From RYN-230 sp963834705 (GTDB taxonomy: Bacteria; Actinomycetota; Actinomycetes; Streptosporangiales; Streptosporangiaceae): 64,000 nucleotides of DNA. This document shows, piece by piece, positions 43,292 to 50,650 of the stretch; positions within the stretch are counted from its first letter, which is position 1; the number at the start of each line of letters is the position of its first letter. Under the pieces are notes generated by a model that saw nothing but the letters and a program-made list of their open reading frames with translations, did not search any database and was not told where the DNA came from. The position numbers were made by a program, and so were the translations under genes. Location of the stretch: the NCBI GenBank assembly GCA_963834705.1, contig CAWICV010000001.1, forward strand, positions 1,674,001 through 1,738,000. The letters run 5' to 3'.

Positions 43292-44082
43292 GGCATCGCT
43301 CCCATCTTGGCTACCGCCCGGGCCGCCGCGTCCAGACCCAGGCTGACCCCGCCGACCAGGTAGCCCGCGGCGAACGCGTCGCCCGCCCCGGTCGGGTCCA
43401 CCGCGCGGACCGGCCGGGCCGGGTACACCCGGCCGCCGGCCCGCACGCCATCCGCGCCCAGCTTCACCACCAGCGCCGGGCCGGCTACCTCACCGATCAG
43501 CGCCACCTCGTCCACGGTGCCGAACACCACCTCCGGCCGCAGCCGGCCGAGCAGGCCGCGGAACCGCTCCGCCCCGTACTCGCGGAGCAGCGCGGTGGAG
43601 GACAGGTCCACGCTGAGCCGTGGCACCTGGGCCGCCGCGGCCAGCGCGGCCCCGCTCACCGGATCGCTGGCCAGGCTGTAGGCCGGCAGATGCAGCCAGC
43701 CGCAGCCGGCCAGCCAGCCCGGGTCGAGGGTATCCGCGGACAGCCGCGGCCCCACCCCGCGGTCGGTCAGCATGGACCGGCGGGTGCCGCCTTCGGACAG
43801 CGACACCACCACGCCGGTCGGGCCGTCCAGCACCGGGCCGGCCAGGTCGATCCCGCGCCGGGCCAGCTCCGCGGCGACCAGGCCAGCCGCCAGGTCGGTG
43901 CCGCGGGCCGCGATCAGCCGGGCCTGGCCGCCGAGCGCGCTGATCCAGGCGGCCACGTTGGCGGCCTGGCCACCTACGCCCAGCCGGGTGCGGGCCGGGG
44001 TGTCGGTGTCCGCCGCGACTGGCCCGGCGAGCCGGACGACGACGTCGAGGTGCGCGTCGCCCAGGACGCAGATCCGGGTCAC
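43288..44082 (-). CDS. psuK: PfkB family kinase, probable pseudouridine kinase
   Basis: 264-residue ribokinase-fold kinase. ICVLGDAHLDVVVRLAGP near the start, GVGGQAANVAAWISALGG, and PVRAVDPTGAGDAFAAGYLVG with the catalytic Asp near the end. GTG at 44082 is chosen because a G-rich SD (GGGGGGAG) lies just upstream. Overlap with psuG by ATGA indicates it phosphorylates pseudouridine for PsuG. Substrate is inferred from the pairing. Confidence 0.85.
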   Translation of the reverse strand: MTRICVLGDAHLDVVVRLAGPVAADTDTPARTRLGVGGQAANVAAWISALGGQARLIAARGTDLAAGLVAAELARRGIDLAGPVLDGPTGVVVSLSEGGTRRSMLTDRGVGPRLSADTLDPGWLAGCGWLHLPAYSLASDPVSGAALAAAAQVPRLSVDLSSTALLREYGAERFRGLLGRLRPEVVFGTVDEVALIGEVAGPALVVKLGADGVRAGGRVYPARPVRAVDPTGAGDAFAAGYLVGGVSLGLDAAARAVAKMGAMP

Positions 44083-44210
44083 TACGTTCTCCCCCCGCCA
44101 CGGCCAACTGATCATCTCACCGGGCAGCTTGACCCCGCCGGACGGCGGTGCCGGGACTACGCTGAGGCCGGGATCAGCCGCCCGGCGGCCCGGCAGCTAC
44201 GGGAGGAACT

Positions 44211-45056
44211 ATGCCCCTGTTCGGCAGCAGCTCGAACGACGCACAGACCTGGGAGCCGGAGGCCGCGGACAGCCGGCTGGCGCATACCGCGGGCGCCGAG
44301 GCGGGCGGCGTGTTCACCTCCGACCTGTCGGTCTCCGAATACGCGCTGCTCGGTGAGGCCGGGTTCGAGCCGCTCGGCTTCGTGGTCGGCTCGTCCATCT
44401 ACCACGTTGGCCTGCAGATCGGCCGCTGGTCACAGAACGCCGAGCTGCAGACCCTGACTCAGGCCATGTACAACGCCCGCGAGCTGGCCATGGCCCGGAT
44501 GCGTGCGGAAGCGGACCACCTCGGCGCGGACGGCATCGTCGGCGTCTCGCTGCGGATGCAGATGTACGCCTGGGGCCAGGAGGTGCTGGAGTTCGTGGCC
44601 ACCGGCACCGCGGTCCGCGCGCTGGCTGGGACCGGCGCGCACCGCGCCCCGGACGGCCGGGCGTTCACCTCCGATCTGTCCGGCCAGGACTTCTTCCGGC
44701 TGCTCGCGTCGGGCGCGGTGCCGGTGGCGTTCGTGCTGGGCACCTGCGTGTACCACATCGCGCACCAGTCGGTCATGCAGTCGCTGCGCCAGACCGGGCG
44801 CAACCAGGAGATGATCCAGTTCACCCAGGGCGTGTACGAAGCCCGCGAGCTGGCCCTGGTCCGGATGCAGACCGAGGCAGCCCAGGCCCAGGCGTCCGGC
44901 ATCGTCGGGGTGAACGTGGCCGTGTCCAACCACATCTGGGGCGAGCACGCCACCGAGTTCCTGGCCACCGGCACTGGGATCCGCCGGCTGTCTGACGAGC
45001 ACCGGCTGCCCGCGGCCACCCCCAAGCCCACCTTCACCCTGGGCCTGGACGGCTGA
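44211..45056 (+). CDS. YbjQ/UPF0145 family protein with two tandem domains
   Basis: 281 residues built from two copies of a YbjQ-type (heavy-metal-binding-like) domain. Copy 1 runs GGVFTSDLSVSEYALLGEAGFEPLGFVVG to EFVATGTAVRA (about residues 38-140); copy 2 runs GRAFTSDLSGQDFFRLLASGAVPVAFVLG to EFLATGTGIRR (about 150-258). Each keeps YNARELAMARMRAEA / YEARELALVRMQTEA and GIVGV blocks. ATG at 44211, GGAGG upstream. Followed after 5 bp by a LOG gene. Function unknown. Confidence 0.85.
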   Translation: MPLFGSSSNDAQTWEPEAADSRLAHTAGAEAGGVFTSDLSVSEYALLGEAGFEPLGFVVGSSIYHVGLQIGRWSQNAELQTLTQAMYNARELAMARMRAEADHLGADGIVGVSLRMQMYAWGQEVLEFVATGTAVRALAGTGAHRAPDGRAFTSDLSGQDFFRLLASGAVPVAFVLGTCVYHIAHQSVMQSLRQTGRNQEMIQFTQGVYEARELALVRMQTEAAQAQASGIVGVNVAVSNHIWGEHATEFLATGTGIRRLSDEHRLPAATPKPTFTLGLDG

Positions 45057-45061
45057 CCCCC

Positions 45062-45724
45062 TTGGCTGGCGCTGCGGCTGCCGCTGTGGCTGGGCTGCGC
45101 TCGGTCTGCGTGTTCTGCGGATCCAACCCGGGCCGCCGCCCGGAGTACCCGGCCGGCGCGGCCGCGCTCGGCCGCCAGCTGGCCGGGCACGGGATCCGGG
45201 TCGTCTACGGCGGCGCCCACGTGGGCACGATGGGCGCGCTGGCCGACGCGGTGCTGGCGGCCGGCGGCGAGATCACCGGGGTCATCCCGGCCCAGCTGGT
45301 CGAGGCCGAGGTGGCCCACCCCGGGCTGGCCGACCTGCGGGTGGTCGGCTCCATGCACGAGCGGAAGGCCACCATGGCGTCACTGGCCGACGGCTTCATC
45401 GCGCTGCCCGGTGGGATCGGCACACTGGAGGAGTTCGCCGAGGTCGTCACCTGGTCCCAGCTCGGGCTGCAGGCCAAGCCGACGGGGCTGCTGAACCTGC
45501 TCGGCTACTACGGCGACCTGCTCCGCTTCCTGGATCACGCGGTGGCCGAGCGGTTCCTCCGGCCCGCGCACCGGGAGATGATCCTCGCCGATGCCGACCC
45601 GGAGGTGTTGCTGGCCAGCATGGCCCGCTGGCGCCCGGAGCCCGGCGCGGCCGTCAAGTGGATGGACGCCGGCGGCGCCGACATCCACCCCCAGACAGGG
45701 GGGCATAACCCGGCAAACCAGTAA
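45062..45724 (+). CDS. LOG family protein (nucleotide 5'-monophosphate phosphoribohydrolase)
   Basis: 220 residues. SVCVFCGSNPGRRPEYPAGA, the catalytic SMHERKATM and LPGGIGTLEEFAEVVTWSQLG define the LOG family, which releases bases from nucleoside monophosphates (cytokinin-activating in plants). The TTG at 45062 is 5 bp after the YbjQ-like stop; a later start within the Ala-rich leader is possible. Bacterial role is probably nucleotide salvage or pool sanitation. Confidence 0.92.
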   Translation: MAGAAAAAVAGLRSVCVFCGSNPGRRPEYPAGAAALGRQLAGHGIRVVYGGAHVGTMGALADAVLAAGGEITGVIPAQLVEAEVAHPGLADLRVVGSMHERKATMASLADGFIALPGGIGTLEEFAEVVTWSQLGLQAKPTGLLNLLGYYGDLLRFLDHAVAERFLRPAHREMILADADPEVLLASMARWRPEPGAAVKWMDAGGADIHPQTGGHNPANQ

Positions 45725-45790
45725 CACAGCAACGAAAACGCCGCACCGGGCATAACTGGCGGGCGAAGCTGGCTACTAGGGGTAGCCCCG

Positions 45791-45817
45791 GGAATGCGCT
45801 GCCACCCCCTCTGGTTG
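45791..45817 (+). promoter_or_regulatory. SigR-type promoter GGAAT-N18-GTTG for thioredoxin
   Basis: GGAAT at 45791-45795, exactly 18 nt, then GTTG at 45814-45817, matching the actinobacterial SigR/SigH disulfide-stress consensus (GGAAT-N18/19-GTT). The thioredoxin ATG is 55 nt further on. An ATACCC/GGGTAT dyad (45820-45835) lies at the expected transcript start. Confidence 0.75.
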
Positions 45818-45871
45818 CATACCCTGGTGGGTATCCATCGAGGGACACCTGGTGAGACGAGGAGAGATTCC

Positions 45872-46255
45872 ATGGCGACGGTCGAGCTTACGGGCGAGAA
45901 CTTCGAGTCCGTAATCGGCAGCTCGGGCATGGTCCTGGTGGACTTCTGGGCATCCTGGTGCGGGCCGTGCCGGATGTTCGGGCCGATCTTCGAGCGCGCG
46001 TCGGAGAAGTACCAGGACGCGGTGTTCGGCAAGGTGGACACGGATGCCCAGACTGATCTGGCGCAGACCTTCGGCATCTCATCCATCCCGACCCTGATGA
46101 TCATCCGGGACAACGTGGTGCTTTACGCCCAGCCCGGCGCGCTGCCCGAGCAGGCGCTGGAAGAGCTGATCACCAAGGCTCAGGAACTGGATATGGACGA
46201 GGTCCGGGCCAGCCTGGCCAAGGACCAGGCCGGCGCCGCGGACCAGGCCAGCTAG
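45872..46255 (+). CDS. trxA: thioredoxin
   Basis: 127-residue thioredoxin reducing protein disulfides in the cytoplasm. FWASWCGPCRMFGPIFERAS with active-site Cys30 and Cys33; cis-Pro in ISSIPTLMI. A 20-residue acidic/Ala-rich tail extends the fold beyond the usual 105-110 residues. ATG at 45872 is preceded by GAGGAGAG. A SigR-type promoter upstream indicates induction by thiol oxidation. A long hairpin follows the stop. Confidence 0.96.
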   Translation: MATVELTGENFESVIGSSGMVLVDFWASWCGPCRMFGPIFERASEKYQDAVFGKVDTDAQTDLAQTFGISSIPTLMIIRDNVVLYAQPGALPEQALEELITKAQELDMDEVRASLAKDQAGAADQAS

Positions 46256-46264
46256 GCCTTTCAC

Positions 46265-46312
46265 CAGCGCGGTGAGTTTGTGGTCGCCGGTGACCACAAC
46301 GTCACCGCGCTG
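46265..46312. terminator. bidirectional hairpin between trxA and pucR-like gene
   Basis: 21-bp arms (46265-46285 and 46292-46312) with two mismatches and a 6-nt loop. It starts 10 bp after the trx stop and overlaps the last codons of the convergent regulator gene, so it can terminate both transcripts. Confidence 0.75.
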
Positions 46313-47537
46313 ACGCATTTCCGGGCGCCGCGCCCGTTCTAGCCGCCTCCAGCGGGACGGCGGGCCAGTCGAGCATCCGGGCGCCGATAACGGCGACCCG
46401 CAGCGCCAGGCCCTGGGCCGGGTCGGCCGGGTCGTGCCCGGTGAGTTCCCTGACCCGGGCCAGCCGGTAGGTCACCGCGCGGACCGACAGGTGCAGCCGC
46501 CGGGCCGCCTCGGCGGCCACCCCACCGCTCGCGTAGTACTCCTGCAGCGTCTCCAGCAGCGGGACGGCGCCGCCGCGGGCCCCGGCCAGCGGGGTGAGCA
46601 CCGCGCCGACCAGATCGGTGATGGCCGGCCGGTCACGCAGCAGCACCTGGTAGACGAGCAGGTCGGCGGCGTCCACCACCGGGTCGGGCATGCCGAGCCG
46701 CTGGGCCACGTCGAGCGCGTCGACTGCCTCGTCGTAGGACCGGCGGACGCCGCCCGGCCCGGGGTAGGGCCGGCCGAACGCCACCTGCCACGGCCGCGGA
46801 CCGTCGCCGGCCTGGCCCGGCCGTCCCCGGGTGAGCGCGCGGACCAGGGCGACCGCGACCCGGCCGGCCTCACCACCATCGCTCACCCCGGTCACCGCCA
46901 CCAGCCGGCCGCCGCGGGTCACGGTCAGCGACGGCGACGGGGCGGCCGCGTCGGCGACCAGCCGGTCGGTGTCCTTGCCCAGCGGGCGGGTCGCGGTGAC
47001 CCCGGGTGCGTACCCGGCCAGCACCACCTGATGCGGGCCGGCCAGCCGCAGGCCCAGCCGCTCGCCCCGGGTCAGCAGGTCGGCGGCGGCCCGGCCGGAC
47101 AGCAGGTCGTCCACGAACTCCAGGCGTTCCGCCTCCTCGCGGCGGGCGATGGACAGGTGGGCCCGTTCGAAACCCTCGGCCGCCGCCGCGACCGCGTCGT
47201 CGGCCGCGTGCAGCACGCCCAGCCCGGCCGCGCGCAGGTCGGCCAGGCCGGGCAGTTGACGCCACAGCCGCCAGGCCGCCGACAGGTACAGGTCGACCAG
47301 GCCGCGCAGCGCCACCCCGCTCTCCGCGGCCCGCTCCCCCGACCGGCTGTACCGGGCCAGTTCGGCGGCGGTCAGCCGCCGCCCGGTCCGGGCGGCGTCC
47401 AGCACGGCCGGCAGGTAGTCGCCGAGCAGATCTGGCGGCACTCCGCCCGCCTCCCGGCTGGCCGCCTTGGCGATCGCCTCGAGATCGGAAGGTTCTGCCT
47501 GGTCAGCGGGGTGCGGGCGGCTGTCACGGTGGCTCAC
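46302..47537 (-). CDS. PucR/CdaR-family transcriptional regulator
   Basis: 411 residues, same length and architecture as the regulator at 31234. C-terminal HTH: YYASGGVAAEAARRLHLSVRAVTYRLARVRELTGHDP. The middle has a GGDEF-like cryptic region (VAFGRPYPGPGGVRRSYDEAVDALDVAQRLG). The N-terminal RsbR-like helices are present (GVALRGLVDLYLSAAWRLW). ATG at 47537; divergent from the M50 protease gene across 147 bp. Target unknown. Confidence 0.9.
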   Translation of the reverse strand: MSHRDSRPHPADQAEPSDLEAIAKAASREAGGVPPDLLGDYLPAVLDAARTGRRLTAAELARYSRSGERAAESGVALRGLVDLYLSAAWRLWRQLPGLADLRAAGLGVLHAADDAVAAAAEGFERAHLSIARREEAERLEFVDDLLSGRAAADLLTRGERLGLRLAGPHQVVLAGYAPGVTATRPLGKDTDRLVADAAAPSPSLTVTRGGRLVAVTGVSDGGEAGRVAVALVRALTRGRPGQAGDGPRPWQVAFGRPYPGPGGVRRSYDEAVDALDVAQRLGMPDPVVDAADLLVYQVLLRDRPAITDLVGAVLTPLAGARGGAVPLLETLQEYYASGGVAAEAARRLHLSVRAVTYRLARVRELTGHDPADPAQGLALRVAVIGARMLDWPAVPLEAARTGAAPGNASAR

Positions 47538-47684
47538 CGGTCGCGTCCTCCGGGTATGTCCTTGCCGGGAATCGGCAATCTTTCCCGGTGATGTTAGCCG
47601 GATGAGGCGGCTGACTGGGGCTTACCCGGCAATGGATAGTGGTCATGATCAGCTGATTAGGGGCCGGCCGCCGAGGAGAGCGCA

Positions 47685-48974
47685 GTGACGATGATCCGCC
47701 CGCCGGCCAATGCCCCTGCTCAGTCACCTCCAGATCCAGCCAGCCGGCCGCGCCGCCAGGTAACTGGCGTCCAGGTCCGGGTCACCAGCGGCGGCTACCT
47801 GCTCGGCGTGCTGGCTGCCGGGGCCAGCGCGCTGATCCTGCCGGCGCTGACCCCGGGCAAGCCGGTGACCAGTTACCTCGCCGCTACCGCGGCCCTGGTC
47901 GTCATCCTGCTGGCCAGCATGATCGCGCACGAGGCCGGGCACGCGGTCGTCGTCCGCCGGTACCGGGGCCGCGCCGAGGCCATCGTCGGTTTCTTCGGCG
48001 GCGTCGGCCATGGCCGCGCCGAGCTGCCCAGCGCCCGGGCCCAGTGGCAGGTGGCCGTGGCCGGGCCGCTGGCCAGCCTGCTGCTGGCCGCCATCAGCCT
48101 GGCCGCCCTGGTCGCACTGGGCGGCCCGGCGCGCAGCAGCACGCTGCTGCCGGCCACCGTGGCCGAGGCCGCGGCCTGGATCAACGGCCTGCTCGCCGTG
48201 GCCAACCTGATCCCCGCCGCTGGCCTGGACGGCGGGCGGATCGTCCGAGCGCTGGCGTGGGCGCGCTCGGGCGATCCCACGCGCGCGATCCTCATCTCGG
48301 CCCGGTTCGGCCAGGTCACCGGCGCGATCCTGACCGCCGCCGGGGTCACCGCGATCGTGCTGCACCATGTGACCGGGGTCTGGGCCGCACTGCTCGGCAT
48401 TCTGATGATCACCGCGTCCCGGGCCGAGGCCGGCCAGGCGATGACCTGGGCGGCACTGGCCCGGCTGCGGGTCCGGGACATCCTGCCGGCCGGCCAGCCG
48501 GCCCCGGTCGCGCGCGGCTGGCAGAGCGTCCAGTCGTTCCTCGAGGGCGACAGCGAACTCGCCCTGGCCCCGGCACCGCCCGGGGTGACCGCGTTCGCCG
48601 TCCGGGACTTCGATGGCCAGCTGACCGGCCTGGTCACCCGGAGCCAGCTCAGCGCGGTGCCCCGCGGCCGCCGCCCGGTGACCCGGCTCTCCCAGGCCGC
48701 CACCCCCGTGGACCACCTCGTGTTCAGCACACCCGATGAGCCCCTCACCACGCTGCGGGCCCGGCTGAACGGCCGCGCGCCGGTCCCGGCGGCCCGGTAC
48801 ACGGCCGGGCACGTCCTGGTCCTCGGGGCCGGCGGAGAACTGGCCGGGCTGCTCACCCCGGCCGATTTCAGCCGCGCCGCCGGGCTCCGCGCCGGGGCCA
48901 CGACCAGCACCCGGGCCGGCGCCGAAGGGGACCACCCGCCCGCGCCACCAGGCCGGGGGGGTGCGCCGGGCTGA
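47685..48974 (+). CDS. M50 family site-2-type membrane metalloprotease
   Basis: 429 residues. Zinc motif HEAGH at residues 82-86 in a membrane helix; the third ligand lies in LIPAAGLDGGRIVRAL. Six or so membrane segments, then a cytoplasmic pair of CBS-like stretches (VRDILPAGQPAPVARGWQSV and VDHLVFSTPDEPLTTL), as in Rip3-like proteases. GTG at 47685 after GAGGAGAG. It probably cleaves membrane-bound anti-sigma or regulatory proteins. The TerC gene follows after 8 bp. Confidence 0.9.
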   Translation: MTMIRPPANAPAQSPPDPASRPRRQVTGVQVRVTSGGYLLGVLAAGASALILPALTPGKPVTSYLAATAALVVILLASMIAHEAGHAVVVRRYRGRAEAIVGFFGGVGHGRAELPSARAQWQVAVAGPLASLLLAAISLAALVALGGPARSSTLLPATVAEAAAWINGLLAVANLIPAAGLDGGRIVRALAWARSGDPTRAILISARFGQVTGAILTAAGVTAIVLHHVTGVWAALLGILMITASRAEAGQAMTWAALARLRVRDILPAGQPAPVARGWQSVQSFLEGDSELALAPAPPGVTAFAVRDFDGQLTGLVTRSQLSAVPRGRRPVTRLSQAATPVDHLVFSTPDEPLTTLRARLNGRAPVPAARYTAGHVLVLGAGGELAGLLTPADFSRAAGLRAGATTSTRAGAEGDHPPAPPGRGGAPG

Positions 48975-48982
48975 CCCCCGCA

Positions 48983-50002
48983 GTGGCCACTTCAGCCTCG
49001 CCGATACGCACCCTGCCCATCCCCACCTGGCTGTGGTGCGTAGCTCTCGGCGTGGTCATTTCAGTGGCCGTGGCCGACCTGATCGTGAGCACCCGCCGCC
49101 GCGGCCACGAGCCCGGGCTCACCGAGGCGGCGCTGTGCACGGCGGCCGTCGTCGCGCTGGGCGCCCTGTTCGGGGTGGCGGTCGCGGCCACGGCCGGCGC
49201 CCGGGCGTCCGGCCAGTTCTTCGCGGGGTGGCTGACCGAGTACAGCCTGTCGGTGGACAACCTGTTCGTCTTCATCCTGCTGATCGGCCGGTCCGCGGTG
49301 CCCGCGCAGCAGCGCAGCCGGGTCCTGCTGCTCGGTATCGGGCTGGCCCTGGTACTGCGCGCGGCGTTCATCGCGGCCGGCGCCGCCGCGCTGAACCGGT
49401 TCGACTGGGTGCTGTACGTCTTCGGTGGGATCCTGCTGTTCACCGCGGGACGGCTCGCCTTCAGCGCCACCCAGCATGGCCCGTTCGGGTCAGTCAGCCC
49501 GGAGCCGAGATCCTTCGCCCGCACACTCTCCGCCCGGGGCACTCAGGTCTCGCTGCTGGCGCTGGTCGGCGCCATCGCCGTGACCGACCTGGTGTTCGCG
49601 CTGGACTCGATTCCCGCAGTGTTCGGGCTGACGCACGACCCCTACCTGGTCTTCGCCGCGAACGCGTTCGCCCTGCTCGGCCTGCGGCACCTGTACTTCC
49701 TGATCGGTGGGCTGCTGAACCGGCTGGTGCACCTGTCCGCGGGGCTGGCCGTCATCCTCTCCTTCATCGGGGTCAAGCTGCTGGCCGAGGCACTCGCCCA
49801 GTCGGGGATCAAGCAGGTCGGCCCGGTGCCGGTACCGCACATCAGCACGGGGCTGTCGCTATGCGTCATCGGGGGGGTACTGGCCGCCGTGACGGTGAGC
49901 AGCCTGCTCGCCACCCGGGGCAGCCGGCCGAGCCAGTCCCCCGCGGGCCGGGCCGCTCGGCCAGGGACGGGCCACGGGCGGCCTTCCGAGACTCGCCAGT
50001 GA
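48983..50002 (+). CDS. TerC family integral membrane protein
   Basis: 339 residues with about eight membrane helices. Signature acidic helices EYSLSVDNLFVFILLIG and VTDLVFALDSIPAVFGLTHDPYLVFAANAFALLGLRHLYFLIG match the TerC/Alx group, which exports manganese and is linked with tellurite resistance. GTG start at 48983, 8 bp after the protease gene. It converges with the CadD gene 9 bp away, so transport of a divalent metal fits the neighbourhood (inference). Confidence 0.94.
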   Translation: MATSASPIRTLPIPTWLWCVALGVVISVAVADLIVSTRRRGHEPGLTEAALCTAAVVALGALFGVAVAATAGARASGQFFAGWLTEYSLSVDNLFVFILLIGRSAVPAQQRSRVLLLGIGLALVLRAAFIAAGAAALNRFDWVLYVFGGILLFTAGRLAFSATQHGPFGSVSPEPRSFARTLSARGTQVSLLALVGAIAVTDLVFALDSIPAVFGLTHDPYLVFAANAFALLGLRHLYFLIGGLLNRLVHLSAGLAVILSFIGVKLLAEALAQSGIKQVGPVPVPHISTGLSLCVIGGVLAAVTVSSLLATRGSRPSQSPAGRAARPGTGHGRPSETRQ

Positions 50003-50011
50003 CCCGTCCGG

Positions 50012-50638
50012 TCAGAACAGCCGCACCAGGCGGACCAGCACACCGGTATCGATCAGCAGCAGCGCGCCGATGCAGATATAAAGAATCGGCACCAGGAAGT
50101 GCCCCAGCCGGGAGAGCGTGGCGACGACCGTATCGTTCGTGCCGATTACGGCGCCAATCGCGCACCACACGCCGAGCATGGCAAACAGCACCACCACGGC
50201 CAGCGCACTGGCCGGCCAGCCGAGAGTGCGCAGCAACGGCGTGTAGACGGAGATATTGTCACCACCCGTCGAAACCGTCGCCGCCGCGATAGCAAACGGC
50301 CCAGACCGGCCCCGGAACAGCCGCAAGGAAGGCAGGGATGGCTGGTCGCCAGCGCCACCGCGCGCGGACCACAGCCCGCGGATGCCGAGGGCCAGCGGGA
50401 CGAAGCCGAGCAGCCCCACCCAGTGCAGTGAGACCAGCGCAAGTCCGAGGGCGGCGCTCGCACTGACCCCTACCAGGACGAGAAACCCCAGGTACTGGCC
50501 GAGCACAATCTGCCGCGGCTGGGGAGCACCGCTGGTGCGGTAGCCCAGAAAGAGGACCGCGAGAACAACCATGTCATCGACGTCGGTGGCCACGAAGGCC
50601 CCAACGGTGACGAGAATTATCGCCGCGGCGTTTGCCAT
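50012..50638 (-). CDS. CadD family cadmium resistance transporter
   Basis: 208 residues, five to six membrane helices (LysE superfamily). VGAFVATDVDDMVVLAVLFLGYR, GQYLGFLVLVGVSASAALGL and STGGDNISVYTPLLR are CadD landmarks. ATG at 50638, directly downstream (12 bp) of the caspase-containing gene on the same strand; co-transcription possible but unproven. Confidence 0.9.
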   Translation of the reverse strand: MANAAAIILVTVGAFVATDVDDMVVLAVLFLGYRTSGAPQPRQIVLGQYLGFLVLVGVSASAALGLALVSLHWVGLLGFVPLALGIRGLWSARGGAGDQPSLPSLRLFRGRSGPFAIAAATVSTGGDNISVYTPLLRTLGWPASALAVVVLFAMLGVWCAIGAVIGTNDTVVATLSRLGHFLVPILYICIGALLLIDTGVLVRLVRLF

Positions 50639-50650
50639 GTTCTAGCACAC

